A stretch of DNA of 64,000 bases from Apostichopus japonicus (lineage: Eukaryota > Echinodermata > Holothuroidea > Aspidochirotida > Stichopodidae): positions 2,206,501-2,270,500 of the forward strand of contig NC_092561.1 in the NCBI RefSeq assembly GCF_037975245.1, read 5' to 3'. This document shows positions 1-18,900 of the stretch, piece by piece (position 1 is the first letter of the stretch; every line of letters starts with the position of its first letter). Position numbers and translations under genes: made by a program. The notes below the pieces were generated by a model. The model was not told the DNA's origin, searched no databases, and worked only from the letters and a program-made list of their open reading frames with translations.

Positions 1-2022
1 TAAAGGTGTTGTATTTTGTACCGCATAAAACAAGAAAACAGTTAAGTATAAGAAGAATGTAGACTGTATATAGACGAATATAGAATGAATGTAGACAATT
101 TTCATATTTACATTATAAAACTAAGAATTTAAGGCATTGTATCGAAGAATCTATCATTATACCAAATTTACCATTATACCAAATAATTCTATGAATTCGT
201 ATGAAATATGCAAATTCATCCAATTTCTCCACAATTTGAAACAATGTAAGTAATATAAAAAAATTAAGTCATTTTTTAATATAATTTTAGTTGCTGATGG
301 CACAACACGAAAAACTTCTCAATTTTAATAGCATACTAATGAAATCAATGATAAATTCGAAAAAGTTCATTCATTTGTTTTAAATTTATTACTATTTAGA
401 TAACGATGTTGGAGCATTATGTAATAAGCTGTATTTTCGTCCTTTGTACAGCCTATGTATTATATCACACGCATCAAAGAGCAAAACCTGAAACAAAAGT
501 AGCTTTCGCATGTTCAGAATTAATTTAATCAATATGCTGCAAGCGGTGCAAATCCCTTATGACACTAAATATTAGCAATAAATCAATATTAAACCGCCAT
601 GGCTATTGACTGGAGTTCTATAGTTGTCTTTGTCAGACATACGGTATCAAGTGACCACTTGCCAATATACAAAATAGGCTCAAAACCAGGATGGTTATTG
701 CTATATAGTAACATCAAATCCAATATATGGCCTATATACCCACGCTTGGTAAAGTAAGTACTTATTGTGGTTGATTTTGTATGTTTAAGATAGAATAACA
801 CGACAGCAAGAATCGCGTACAGGATTATTCATATTATTATAATAATGAAAATCAATGGATAAGTGATATTTAATCTTTTACAGGATGTTCATCGCTTCCT
901 TACATATGCACATATATCACCTATACACGTGACCTTAAAATGTAAATAGACTCTTGTGTTTCATATAATTAGTTTTTCAGTTCACATTATTTACAATATT
1001 GTTTCCTGTTTTGTTCCAATCGACCTTTAAGACAAAGACAGTATGATGTAAACATAATATGTAATCCTAATCATATGTCTAATGTGGTAGGCTGCTATAC
1101 TTGTTCCTACCAGTATATCTTTGTCGGTAATGAGTGTAACTATATATAGGGCCTGTATATATTGGGCATATGCGTATACTTGTGCATAAAGTTGTTTGGT
1201 TTTACAAACAAGATCAACTGGCACAGGTTTCAGAAAGGTAAAGAAGAAAAACAATATAATAATAACAACAACATCAATATAATAGTAATAATAATAATAA
1301 CAACAACAAGAGCAGTACTGGCAAGACGAATACCAGGAACATCTACGACTGTAAACAAACTGTATAAAGACTGAACGAGACTTATAAAAATAACAACAAC
1401 AATGGCTCAACAACAACAATCACAAAATGAATAAAACAAACACATAATCAAGGTATGGCGGTGGAGTGGTTAATCACTTGCCAAAATGGATTAATTAGCC
1501 TAAAATATTCAAACGTTTGTCGACTTGAAGAAATTGTTATAAAATGAGCGATGCGCCTAAATTCTACATAAAACGGTTTTTAAGTGAACCCTAACTTCAA
1601 ACAAAGATAAAAACCAACACGTTGATTAACAGTCATTCGACCATTAAATTAACAAGACAACCATAAAATTTGCTGTACATTTAAGAAGATCTATATTGAC
1701 TATATTAAAGTTAATCTTCAAATGTGTACTTACCGCGAGAGTCGATTTGTCTCAGAATAATATATTCCAATAGAATAAGCGAACAGGATAGAATTGAAAA
1801 GGTTACTTCACGAGTAGACGCTTGTCTGCATTATACAGCCTATACCAGAAATAGCTTCCATCGTCAGTCATTCATTATAACAGAGCATGGATTGCACTTA
1901 ACAATCGGCTCTGACACTCTATACTGTTCTCGTACTCTAGGAAGACCACCCGTTGAGTTATCATTCCCTTTCAGTTCTAGATGCAATGTGAACTTGATGA
2001 GGCTTGTACCGCGTACATATAC

Positions 2023-2025
<3 letters not shown>

Positions 2026-2103
<78 letters not shown>

Positions 2104-2136
2104 GTATATATATATATACTGTATATATATATAGAC

Positions 2137-2167
<31 letters not shown>

Positions 2168-2230
2168 GGCATACTGTAACCTATATATATATATACTGTA
2201 TATATAGATATATATATATACATATACATA

Positions 2231-2286
<56 letters not shown>

Positions 2287-2303
2287 CATACTGTAACCTA
2301 TAT
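2026..2303. repeat. (TA)n microsatellite with repeated internal motif
   Basis: This is about 280 bases of nearly pure alternating TA. It is interrupted by GC-bearing islands such as GGCATACTGTAACC, which occurs once near 2168 and again near 2285. The duplicated island shows that the array grew partly by segmental duplication and not only by slippage. Apparent open frames rich in Tyr-Ile are artefacts of the TA repeat. Confidence 0.95.
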
Positions 2304-4279
2304 ATTGATAAACGTTCAGGGTTGGTTAATACACAGTTACAAAGTAATTCTTTAAGGATTAATTTGGTAATGTTATTTTTGTTACGTTATGTTATTTTTA
2401 ATCTGTTTCTGGGAATATTCAATGAGTCCGCATTTTATGAACCCGTATCAAATTAGAAACCCCTCCAGTCACGGACTTGCACTGTCGAACCTGAAAATCA
2501 TATATGTTGAGGGGAGGGGGGGGGGGTGCTTTGTATTAGGAGTTAGACACGAGTTTTCAATAAATATCTTTATATATAAATATATACAATGAAATGGTAT
2601 TGTAGCAACTTGAAAAAAAAAAATTGGGGGAATAATTCATGCGTGTGCGTAAATGAGAAGAGGAGCAGTTGCGAGATTCTATCTGTCCCCAACCACACAC
2701 CACCATCCTAGATGAACCAGACCTTATCTTGAAAAGAATTGAGAAAAATCAAGTAATCCAAATTGGAGGCAGCTGTTGGAAAGTTGGATTCTGATCTTCG
2801 TTGTTAGGGGTTATATAGGCTTATACCGTATGAACTTTCAAGGTACCCTTTCCCGAACGCACGTGAAAGAAAACATACATTGCTAACAACAGAGTGAATA
2901 ACACTATAAATGATCTATATATGTTCGTTTATGAGAATAGCAAAACATGTAAGAAAAATAATAAATAATTATGATAATAATAAATTAAAGCAACAGAAAA
3001 GTATTCTAACCTAAAATGAAGATATTATTGTTTAATTCCATTAAAAATATTTATAGATAACGTCAAGGGGAAATTTCTTGCCTTTTTTGGGCGGGGAGGG
3101 GGAGGGGGAGGGATGGGTGTTGAATACTGAAGACAATTTTCTCGTCATATAGATTGTATACAAATGTTTTGCTATTCAACATATATGAATGTAGCCTCCG
3201 AGTTAACGTATCATCATGTAAAAATTTCCAACCGTGTTGAAGCCAGAATGAAAACTACACCCTTCTAAATCAAAATGCATATATGCATTATTTTATCCCG
3301 TATACACATTACTCCTGGCTTTTCGCTTTTGTAATAGTCATTGTTGTAACCATACACTGATTTGCGTGATCGAATACTTTATCAAATTTACCGCTGCAGG
3401 GTAACCGTTCATATCTTCTACTGGTATAGGTTTGTGTGATTAGCTAAATAGTTCCTAAATTCAACTGCACATCCCCACACACATAATCATATGATGTATA
3501 TGCATACACATCCCTTGGGCAGGAGCGCTATATTGTACCACTGCATGATGCATACCCTATCACCAACATTAAATCCGTAATGCTAGTAGATACCGCATAA
3601 CGCAACAGGTTTATCATGCGACACAATTTAGTACTGAAATCCCAAAGAAATCTCTTAATCCCACGAGATTATGCTACGACACCATAAATTTTCAGAGAAT
3701 ATATTAATGATGACTAAAACTGGAAGAAAGTACAGTTAAGCTTATACTTCATTAAGTCTTAATTAGAATTATATTTTTACGAACGTGTGAATGCATTAAT
3801 GCACAATTTGTCTGTCTGTCATGATAATTTATCTCTTGTCTACAATCGCGGAATTGGATCGAGTAAGCTTAGATATCTAAATCTTATAGAAGAAAAATAA
3901 TTACATGCATTAAAGACAGATAACAAACAAAACAGGCATCCATTAGTCCAAACGTAGGCTATCACAGAACGCTTTTATGTTACAGTAATGAATTGCAGAC
4001 CGCCTTTTCAGTACAGTATTTGCAACATTGCACGACCTGATGAGATATTTTTAATCAATACAACAACCATCGTACTACAAAAAAAATCGTATGTAAAAAA
4101 TGGTTTCAACACTGTCTGACTTGACTATACGCCGTCATTCGCAATACGTGATACAAATAAACACACTGTCAAACTGACAAACATATCTGGATTTGAGACA
4201 GCGACCAAATTATGTACATGCATGTGGATGCATAATTTAAATGTCAACCTCGTGGTATAGATGCACAAGATATTCAATA

Positions 4280-4282
<3 letters not shown>

Positions 4283-4343
<61 letters not shown>

Positions 4344-4362
4344 TATATAAATATATATATGT
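4283..4362. repeat. (TA)n microsatellite
   Basis: A run of alternating TA, pure up to about 4339, then interrupted by short AG and AAT variants. Confidence 0.95.
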
Positions 4363-6738
4363 ACATATAACAATATATATATTGATGCATGCTATGTAAA
4401 ATAAGGCTAAGTAAAGCTTTATGGGAGAGCTTTATATATTTATTATTGCACAAGGCCTTTACGTGCGAGATTACATAGAGAATTCATTTATTAGTTTAAG
4501 GCTCGTAAAAGGCGAAATAAATTGCTGGTAAGTGATGTACACACATATACAGTAGCCCATATACGATGTGTCGTTCATAGTGATATAATATAGATGTTAA
4601 ACTTATGCATACTGCTCGCTAAGTACAAATTACGTACACAGTGATAGTCAATCAGCTGATAGGCACGCACTGTCAATGCAAGCATGTGTAAACTGAAGAA
4701 ATGCGGTAACAGTGTGAATATCACTGCAATTTATAAATATATATGTAAAACAAGAAAACACTTACCCGTTTTTAGTTACTGTGCTTTTACGGTGAGGCGA
4801 ATATGATATAAATCCATCCACAAAAGACGTGCAAATCACCTATTATTCATATTGACGGGATAAGACCGCAGAGCTTAATTTAGCGGCAGCATATAAGGTT
4901 TGATTGGAGCATCGCGTAGGCTCAATACGAGGCGGAGCTCTTGGCACGCGTGCTCCAAATATATTAAAAGAGCGCTCTCAGTTTAAAAGAGAAAAAAAAA
5001 GTGTGTGTATAAGACTAAAATGCAAACAAGAGTCAGTCATCCAGAGGACATAAAAGTTTACTTTCTAAGGAGTTCACGTGAACTCTATTGATTGTTTGAG
5101 AGCAGCGGAGCTCAAACTAACGAGTATCTCTGACCACATGGAAGCATTTTCTTTCTTCCTTCTGTCTTTTATAAGTGATTTTTGTATTTTGCGCGTCTTT
5201 GTTTCATGAATAGGCCTACATATTTAGATTAAGAGAATTATATTTAATTAGTCATGATTCATAATATCTTGAAGCTATGTAAATGGCTCATTACTTCGTA
5301 GTTTGCGTTTTTCTGGGGGGTGGGGGGGGGGCGGAGGGTCTGAGTTAAGGGTGAAGGAGCAGGGTAACATGAACTTAAGGCCAATGGTGAATTCACTGCT
5401 AAGTTTATACTTCACTTTTTTTAGTAACTCTACACAATGGCATCATGCTCTTGTAAATTAAGAAGAGGACGAGGGGGGGGGGGGGGGGATGGGGGCTGGC
5501 TCCCTTCCCGGATCCGTCCCTGCTCTGTGTATATTTAATTTTGTGCATGCAAAAAGATGGACATCGTACGGCAAAAGATAAGTAATACTTTTAACCATCA
5601 TTTTTCTCTCTCCATGAACTAGAGAACGCTCCTTTAAGTTACCCTGGAAACACTCACGGCATGGCTGCGCGTGTCAGTCTTGCTGCAGAGAGAGGAGTGG
5701 TTACAGAGCACAGTTGGGAGTGATTCCAGTCGTGATTTGTGGCTGAGGTGATTTGCTGTTAGAGACAGAAACTGAGGGAGACAAAGTAATTAGTTCCGAC
5801 GTCATATTAACAAGTGACTGGCAGCAGGATTCAAACTCAGTGAGTTGTTCTAACTTCTGTTAAAACCAGGAATGCATAACCCGGGCATCCATCTGACTGT
5901 TTTCACCGCAAGAATGTCAGGTTGTAGATCAACTGTAGTTCAACATGGAACATGGTTAGGAAAGGTGGACGGCTGGTTGAGGAGGGGGGGGGGGAACGGG
6001 GAGTGGTCAGTGTGATTTGGAAGAAAGGTTGTAAAGGTTGTGTGTGTACGGGGTGGGGGTCGGCTGGGCGGTATAGCATGAGGTTTGTGTTTTGGTGATT
6101 TTGTTCAACGCTACAGATGACATCATAATCTCGTCAAATTTTGGGATTCTGATGACATTTTATCATTACCAAATTTTAGTCGGCTTAGCGTCTCGAATAT
6201 TTTTTAAAGATGTCGGTATCTATATGTTACACAATTTGAAAATGAAACTTAGTTATAAAGGGGATATTGATATAGAATTGTTACGAATATGAAATTTAAC
6301 TGTTGGAAGTAGGGAATGTGGGATCAAATTGTAGACAATATTGAAAAGTGTGGGCGAGAAACGAATGAGAACGAAAAATATGAAAATGATATTTAAATGA
6401 CTTTGGTTTATTATTATCTTTGGAAACATTTATAAAATGTAATCTGTCAAATTTACTTCGGCTATTGATAAAAAAAATGGTAAAGCCCCCCCACCCCCCT
6501 TTTTATAACGAGGACGATGTACAGTGTTGTCAGAGTAATAATTTACTGAATTAATTTTAGAAAAATTATGGGAAATGAAAACAAAATATTAGACAGAAGA
6601 TTGATATAAAGAAAACAAAGAAAAAGTCAAATAGAATTAAAAAAAAGGAAACAAGAGGATATCGCTTAAACGAAGAAAGGAAATAATTGGCATGAAACAA
6701 AAAGATATAAAATGATACAAATTATATACACAAATAGG

Positions 6739-6744
6739 TTTATT
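6739..6744 (-). other. Candidate polyadenylation signal for the sulfotransferase
   Basis: TTTATT on the plus strand is AATAAA on the minus strand, about 420 bases beyond the sulfotransferase stop codon. Other AT-rich hexamers nearby could serve instead, so this is only a plausible site. Confidence 0.25.
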
Positions 6745-7165
6745 TACAAAGAGATGCAAAAATAAACAAAGAAGAAGAAGAAGAAAGAATGACATTAGAT
6801 TAAAGTAAACACTGGATGTCACGTGATGCTATAACAATTTTGTGGCTTTACTAATTGAATTACTAAAACTAACATATAATTTAGTATAGATTTTAATAAT
6901 TAAATCTATAGTATTAATTTTAAAATCTAAACAGTTTGTATTTAGTTACAAATTCAAGAATTCGATACCAAAGCCTTCAGGTATAATTAACGACACGAAT
7001 CAATTAATGTTACATTGTACGGATGATGTCACGTGATCCGAGATTCATACCAGTCCTCATAGCAACCAATATCTGAGGTGACGTCACATATTTGCGTAAA
7101 CAATATTTCAATTGAAGTTATAGAACGAAATTTCAATCTCGGCCGTAATGTCAACTAAAGGCATT

Positions 7166-11584
<4,419 letters not shown>

Positions 11585-11748
11585 GTTTTTGGCGTCAATG
11601 GCGTATGTGGTTATGTAAAAAACAGTGAACAACTGCAACAGGTCCAAAAAGAGTTGTTGTAAGAACTCAAGTATAGAAGCCTACGGTTGAGATATGGAAA
11701 ATTTTGTAATTTTATGTTCTTTATGATGCGATAAACGAGAGCACACGA

Positions 11749-11755
11749 TTTTATA
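11749..11755 (-). promoter_or_regulatory. Possible TATA box for the sulfotransferase
   Basis: TATAAAA on the minus strand, about 165 bases upstream of the start codon, which is a reasonable place for a core promoter. In AT-rich DNA such words arise by chance, so support is weak. Confidence 0.25.
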
Positions 11756-12599
11756 CTTCTGCAGAAACTCACGGATGATGAAGAAATTAAAATTGATGTT
11801 GAAACGGTAGCGGTATTTTAGGGCGACTTCCTGAGTACAATCGATTTTATATTTAGTTGTAGTCCGCGAAGCGAAGGCTAGTAAGATTGGTTTAAGATTT
11901 CAACAATTCAAGAAATGTGAATGAACCAGAAGCTGTGGTGTGGCTACTTATATCTTAGTGACCAACCGTTATTATCTGTGTGCCTATCTCTCTTCTCCCA
12001 GAACGGGCACGGAATCAGATTTTGTAAACCAGTGGGTAAATATTTGTTGCTTTTTTTGTCGGGTCAAAAGTGACGTCGTTCTGATATCAGAGTTCAAAAA
12101 TATCTCTCTTAAAAGGAATTTGCTTTTATTTTGAGGTTTCCGCGGGAGATAACCGAGTTTCCGTTTGTTTATTTTTAACCAAAAGACAATTACAAGGTTT
12201 TCCGTCGACAAAGATTTTGTGGAACTGTTAGGACTTTTTGTTGACTTTTCGACGTTTTGCAACGGGTGAACTTATTTACTAGTTAAACAGTTTTGTTTCA
12301 TTGCAAGGAATTGTTTTATCTTTGACTGAGGTTATTAGTTAATGAGGTAATTACATGACGTAGGTATACGTAAAACAACTGCTAAAGGAGAAGCTTGTAA
12401 GAAACAAAGAAAAACAACAAAGAAAATAAACAAAAACAAGTCAAAATAATTATAGCTTTATCAGTCAGCATTACTCTTGTTGTATAGTACAAAGCGAATA
12501 GTTAGGAATTTGTTTTTCTAATTTTGGTTTTATATCTTGTAGACAGTCGTCAGCGCAAACTGTTCATATGACGCTCGGTCAGGTACAACAACGGCACTG

Positions 12600-13170
12600 C
12601 AGGATCCCATTTCACCATCCACCTTCCACCCATGCACTACTCCATGAATCCACCCTCCATCTACCCTCCACTCACTACTCCATCCACCCTCCATGAGTCC
12701 ACCCCTTTATCGATCCTCCATGAACCCACCCTTTATCCACCTTCCATGAGTCCACCCCTTCATCCACCCTCCTTCCACGAACTCCATCCATCTTGCATCT
12801 ACTAATGTATCCACCATCCATGAATCCACCCTTTATCCACCCTCCATTCACCCTCCATGAATCCAAGCCCTTTATCCACCTTCCATCTACTACTCCATCC
12901 ACCCTCCAAGAATCCACTCTCCATGAATCCACCCCTTTATCCACCATTCATGAATTCACCCCTTTATCCACCTTCCATCTTCTACTCCATCCACCAACCA
13001 TGAATGCACCCCTTTATCCACCCTCCGTGAATCCACTCCTTTATCCACCCTCCATGAGTCAACCCACCACCCTCCATGAGTCCACCCCTTTATCCATCCA
13101 CGACTCCATCCACCTTCCATCTACTTCTGCATCCACCCTCTATCCACCCGTTCATCCACCTCTCCATCCT
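12600..13170. repeat. Degenerate CCACCCTCCATGA minisatellite
   Basis: About 570 bases built from variants of CCACCCTCCATGAATCCA and CCCCTTTATCCACC. Units are of unequal length (roughly 15-30 bases). Open frames on both strands arise because the repeat lacks stop words; they give Pro/Ser/Thr-rich or Gly/Trp/Val-rich low-complexity peptides and are not genes. Confidence 0.9.
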
Positions 13171-13899
13171 ATGTCGGGATTAAGTGAGACAAATTGTGGT
13201 GAACGAATAACGTTTCTCAGTTCGCATGACTTACGAAAGAAATTATAGGTTTGCAACAGTGTAATAATGTTAGGAATCAAAAACTTTGAAATGGCAGCCC
13301 TATTCCCAAATAGACATTGCAATTTTGAAAAGAAAAGTACTAATTTAAATACAATTATTTTGAAGTTGAATCCTTCAGAAATTATAGGGGAAACAGGTCA
13401 GATCTTCAAAAGTTGATGTTTATTGGGGTGTGTGTGGTGGTGGTGGTGGTGGGGGGGGGGGTCACTAGCAGTTTAAAGAATTGCAACGTACAACAAGACG
13501 TAATAAAGTAGTTGAAAATAAATTTAAAAACGTCGGTTCATGAAAACAAAAACACGTCATTTAGATAAGTTCGTGATCTGTGAGTTTGTGTGTTAATGAT
13601 AAGAACATCAATCCACGTTACCCAAAATACTTAACAGAGACGATAAAGCAAGGTTAAAGTTAGAAACAGTATGTATTACGAATTCTTACGAATCTATTTG
13701 AAGTGTCTGAATCTGCCCACATCTCACTAAGTCCTAGTGATTAACGGTGACGTCATAGTCACAAGCGTCAGATTTACATAAAGAGATGAAGTGATTAGTG
13801 TCAAACTTCCAGTGAAACACAAATGGGGAAAAAAACTGTTAATGTTGCTAAATTTGCTTCCATATATAACTTTCGGCACTTTATGGTGATGGTGACGCG

Positions 13900-14674
13900 C
13901 ATGGGCGGCGATCCTGGGGGGGAAGGGGGGGATATATCCCCCCATGAAAATGGGTGGAGGGGATGTAATACACCATATCCCCCCCACCAAATGCCAGGGA
14001 TAAGTATATTTATATGCCTACATTTATGCATCATCGTGAATGTACGGCTCTTTTTTAGCTTCATTTCTCGCCTACCATAAACGCAGTGCGATCTTTTCAA
14101 ATAAAAAGTCTTTATCTTTATCACGATATTGATATAGTACATATATGCACCCTCATAGTATTCATATAGGCCCTATAGTAGGCCTACACACGTACATGTT
14201 CCCTCGAACAGCTGAGAATCTCATGTTACCAGGGTAATGCTTAATACAAGTTTCATCTGGATGCCCTAGCAATCGGTACCTAGGAATGTAACTATGTGTT
14301 ATTGTGTATTGCATGTGCATAGGCCTATAATAGCCTGCATGAGGCCATTTTCTTCATCGAATAATATAAAAGAGCTCTCGAGCATTCTAACGTAGCGCCT
14401 GAAACAAGATTGACAGGGGCAATTTTCCCAAAATAACACCCGAAATTAAAAAAAAAGTATTTTGGATTATGAGATATTTTCGGACATGATATCCCTATTT
14501 TAAAGTTGAGTATATGCCACTTGGGAACCTTGGGAAGTGCCGTTTCCGGCCATCTAGAGGGTTTGTAAATCCCAAAATTTTCTTGTACGCTTCGCGCCAA
14601 CTCATGGTGGCGCTACGCTTAGATAGTCAACAAGGTCATATCCCCCCACTCGGAAGTACGGATCGCCGCCCATG
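13900..14674. mobile_element. hAT-like MITE, copy 1, with 8-bp TSD
   Basis: A 775-base element bounded by perfect 14-base terminal inverted repeats: CATGGGCGGCGATC at the left, its reverse complement at the right. GTGACGCG at 13892-13899 is repeated exactly at 14675-14682. An 8-bp target duplication with CA-start GC-rich ends fits the hAT superfamily. No transposase frame is visible, so it is non-autonomous. A module near 14520-14630, with the palindromic core GCTTCGCGCC, recurs in the related element at 33045-34280. Confidence 0.88.
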
Positions 14675-15916
14675 GTGACGCGTACAGCGAATCCCCTTGC
14701 CACAGCGATTCCTCAATGTCACGAAGACTCATTTGCCGGCATAAATTGCATTGTTTTATTAATGCATTAATTAATGTCAAAACAGACCATTACAATCCAT
14801 TGCGAGAAATTCTTTTATACGTTTTCGAATAACAAGGTGCATATGACCAATAGGAGAGGGGCGGGGAGGGGTGGGGTGGGGGAGGGGCGTAAATGCAGTA
14901 CTTCTGCCCAATAATTTTCTGAAACAAAAGACGAAGAATGAAGAAGAGGTGATATTGTTCAAATAAATTTCTTAGTATCAATACCCCTTACTTTTGTGTG
15001 TGTTCGAAATTCGCTGCGAAGACGTAAGTAATATTGGAATATAGTCAGATTCCTCTGGTGGCTCGCAGGCGGACGCCCACTAGTTCTTTAGCCCCCTGGC
15101 ACTCTCTTTATCCCCTTTCAGTAACATTGTGCCCCCTCCCAAATACCAGACACAGCCCGTGCATTGATGTTGTAACCACGTAAACTGTCAAGTTGTCCAT
15201 GTGTATACACATCTATTATGACTACTCCAAATTGCCTCAAACTTATACATCCTCCCCACCATAGCCTTTTAGAACTTTAATTCAGGAAATATTATAAATT
15301 CTTATGTGAACACATTTTCTGATCCCAGATCAAGTTTCTACAACAACTTAGGGCCTAAGTTCCAACATCGCTCCATTATCCATTCTCCAGTTATATACTC
15401 CGTCTCTGTCAAGTGTCAAGGAATGGTCTGGCTATTTAGGAAAGAAATCTATTAAATTTCAGAGCAAATTTGCATATTTATATACCGAACAGAAATATTT
15501 ATGGATTTTTTTATATTTTTATTGAAACCAATTTTCTTATCTAGCGCCGCCGATTCGATGCGGAAGTTTCCTCCCAGTGATTGAGTTGTTACAATACTTT
15601 GAAAGTTGGTCAGCTATAGTTGTAAACATTGAGTAGTATAGGCTAAGTGCACAGTACGTATATTGACTTATAGGCTTATAAGTTAGTGTAGTGACGTATA
15701 CAGACATTGAACGAGGGGAGCAAGAGAGGGACATTGGCGAAAGAGGCAGTGCCAAGCAGGACGAATTCAGACCATATCGCCGACACCGTTTTCCTCCCTA
15801 ATAGACCGAACTGTCACATTTTTCAACGAAATTGAACAACTTAATCTTTCCTGAGAAAAACAAAAACCCATTCGAAATGAAATCAAAGTGTGATCCTTCG
15901 TGATTAAGGAAGAAAG

Positions 15917-18900
15917 ATGAGGCGAAAGGTGAGCAGGTTGTTTTATTGGGCCGTTACTATGGTTGTCCTAACAGGTGTGTTCGTAGTGTTTAAAAGCAGC
16001 TTAGGCTTACCTGATGACTCCCAGTCCGACGTACCCAATGGTCATTTTCTTCGTCTGAGGGATAAAATCAACCATGGCCAAAAGAAAATCCAAGAAAAAT
16101 CCATTCCATTTATCGTGCCAGTTGAGAATCCGGGTGTCGTTCGTAAATTGGAAGGAAATAGTAACCACAGAACAAGAAATGTAGTCCAAGAAGAAGTTGA
16201 AGTTAAGCCAGTAATTGAACCACAGGACATTCTTTATAAACAGCCATACTTGCCCAAGACTAACATGAGAAAACTAGATGAAGTACGAAACTTTTCAAAA
16301 GTTGAAGAAGAAGAAGAAGGCAGAAATCTAAGCCATCCCAAACAGCAAAAGAAAACCACCAAGAATTTTAACACAAGTCAAAGAAAAGGTTCCCAAAGCA
16401 ACAATTTTGACGATGATGCAATAGTTAGGAAAATAGTCAATAGAACCTTGCAGAAGAAACCCTCCGAGTTAACACTTAATGACATTTTTATAGGAGTGAA
16501 AACGACGAGACGTTATCACAAGAGCCGCTTAGATATCCTGGTGAAAACTTGGTTCCAAAATGCTAAGCAACAGGTAAGTCCCAGAATATTGTTTACAAAA
16601 ATGTGCCCAACATAACATAAATATCGGCCTGCGGTAGAATATATGTTTGATATTTAAGTGATGACTTTCAGCTCATGTAAACCAAATATTATGCCAAAAT
16701 ACATGGAAGAACAAATTGCACCAAAATTGGATCTAAAACGAATCCTTTAATTGTTTGTTAGTAAAGATTTTGAAAGCTCTGGTAATAACATAGTGTTTCC
16801 ATTTTGTCTATAGGTATCTGGAAGCTTTGAGGTTTGCAAAACTGTTGTACTTTGTAAGATTCTTGCATATGATTAGTAATTGACAATTTTGCCTAATTTA
16901 CTGTTTTGCAATGTGATACCAGACAAATTATTTTGTGGTTCAGGGAAAAAAATGCTTCTCATGTAAGTATATCAATTTCTAAGTTATTCAATGTGCATTT
17001 TGCTTCTTTAAAAAAGTGTCTTGGAAAAAGTTTTCGCATGTTTTGTTGGAATACGTGCAGTACGTTTGTAATTAAATCTTATTCAACAAATTATAATAAT
17101 ATCATTTGATTTTTGAAGAACTAACAAAAAGTGTGTTGTAGTTTTGCTACTTAATGCATATGTCAGCAGAATGGAGCAAGATTTTTTTAAAAAGATTTTG
17201 TTCAATGTTTCAGACTTTCTTTTTCACCGATGGATATGATCCTGAATGGCAAAACAAAACAGGTACGTAAACTGAACAGAGCTGACAATTATTTTGATCC
17301 TGCGCATTCTTTGTACTTTCTTATGCATTTAAATTCCAGAAAGTTTTACGTTAAAAAATGATTAATTTACAAAGAATCTTTCTAAGCAGCAATATTTAGA
17401 TGATTCACGGGTAAAAATGTTATGTTTGGTGAAAAGAAAAATCATAAAAATTAGAACATTGCATCCACCTCATTATTTCTACACTTCATAAATTAAGAAT
17501 GACATGTTTTTTTTTTATCATATCCACATGTTGATAGTGAGCTAAAAATTTCATGTTTGATCTCTTTTTTTAAAAATAAATTATAAATTGGTTTTTGATT
17601 TGAGCTTGAAGTTGCTTGATAATTTCTCAATATTGATATTTTTCGCCCAATTTTCGGGAAAAATTGGGCAAAGCTGAATTGCACACATAATTCGTATGGA
17701 AAGGTTTTTCTTTAAAAACAGGAAAAAAATAGATCAACTCACTTGATAATGTTTGAACTTTTCTTTTCATTTCTATATTTTGATTGTAAAGCCACTCATG
17801 TTGGTTGGTAAGACAGTCTGTTACCAGTTTACTACTCAAATTTTGTATTATGGAATATTGTGGGCTCTGAATGCACCTTTGTACAGCAAAACTACTATGA
17901 ACCTTTGCACTTGTACAGCAATTTTGCATAGCATTATATGGTGGGATACGGGATAAATTATTCCCAGGTTACTGAGCTGGAAAATACAGACATGTTCCTA
18001 ATTCTTGCAGAATTGACCACTTTCTCAGTCAGCTTTTCAATGCAAATTTCTATTTGATCAGCTACTAGTAACTATTAAAATTGTTCAGGTGGTGAGTGCA
18101 GTTGGGTAGCGGTTCAGAGGGTTTACCATGTATACACCCATCATACACTCAAGCTTATTGTTATTACTTATTACTTATGATTAATGCAACTTGCTTGCAT
18201 ATATACACAATGTGCACCTTTGATCTGTACAATTATTCTATTGAATACCAAATATGTATGCATGACTGGATGGAAAATGAACCAATTATGCCTAAATTGT
18301 GAAGGCAATGTATATTGGTATTTCCTAAATATGCATCTATTTATAAGGTTAATGTATATGATAAAACTACTGTACTTAGTTACTGTATGTACTGTAGAAG
18401 TTGCTCCAGTAACGTAATATTTAATATCTACATGTAAATGTCAAAGCTTTTTCTTTCTAGGGGTTATGGTCTAAGTAAAGGCCTCTCGAATTCGGTCATT
18501 GGCTGTAGAAACATCCAAATGTAGATTTTTGTAGCAGTGGTAGGTCCTGAGAATATATATGCATTTCATATTGTATTAAGAACACAGTGTACACTATAAC
18601 TTCAAGGGCTAGCTTCTTGGGCTGAAGGGTAAATGTCATACTATGGGTGTCCCTTGGATCATAAAAACTGAATAGCAAAGTTCACAACCTACAGTATTGT
18701 ATAGCCTTTACCATTCTATCTTACAGTATACAGTAGACTTCCTATGAGACTATTACAGGAACATGTACAATATATTACTGTACATACAGTACATAGTGCA
18801 GTGTATCATCATAGTGCAGTGTATTAAAGTTACACCGTTCTATACCACCATAGCTTGTCTGTTTGCGTTATTACTGGGTATTTAAAGCTTTTCCGTGGTC

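Larger units (their letters stand above)
1..7165. other. Gene-free left flank
   Basis: I see no convincing exon in this stretch on either strand. Open frames here are short and either overlap low-complexity DNA or show no recognisable family pattern. The region holds two long (TA)n microsatellites, several runs of ten or more G, and AT-rich unique sequence. On the minus strand it is downstream of the sulfotransferase, so its right end probably contains that gene's 3' UTR. Confidence 0.6.
11585..15916. other. Intergenic region, divergent promoters
   Basis: Lies between the minus-strand sulfotransferase start and the plus-strand Fringe start, so it should hold both promoters. It also contains a minisatellite (12600-13170), a GTG/GGT-rich tract (13430-13460) and a hAT-like MITE (13900-14674). 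I see no additional exon. A non-coding 5' exon of either gene cannot be excluded. Confidence 0.6.

Noticed and set aside
589-801. 70-codon minus-strand open frame
   Set aside because: Isolated, with no family resemblance I recognise and no splice partner.
1864-2355. Tyr-Ile repeat open frames
   Set aside because: Pure (TA)n microsatellite.
11585-11647. N-terminal extension of the sulfotransferase frame upstream of 11584
   Set aside because: The upstream frame has no ATG; it opens at a TTG. The ATG at 11584 has an A at -3 and gives a family-like N-terminus.
12675-13248. Pro/Ser/Thr-rich and Gly/Trp/Val-rich open frames on opposite strands
   Set aside because: They trace a degenerate CCACCCTCCATGA minisatellite without stop words; no domain, no splice context.
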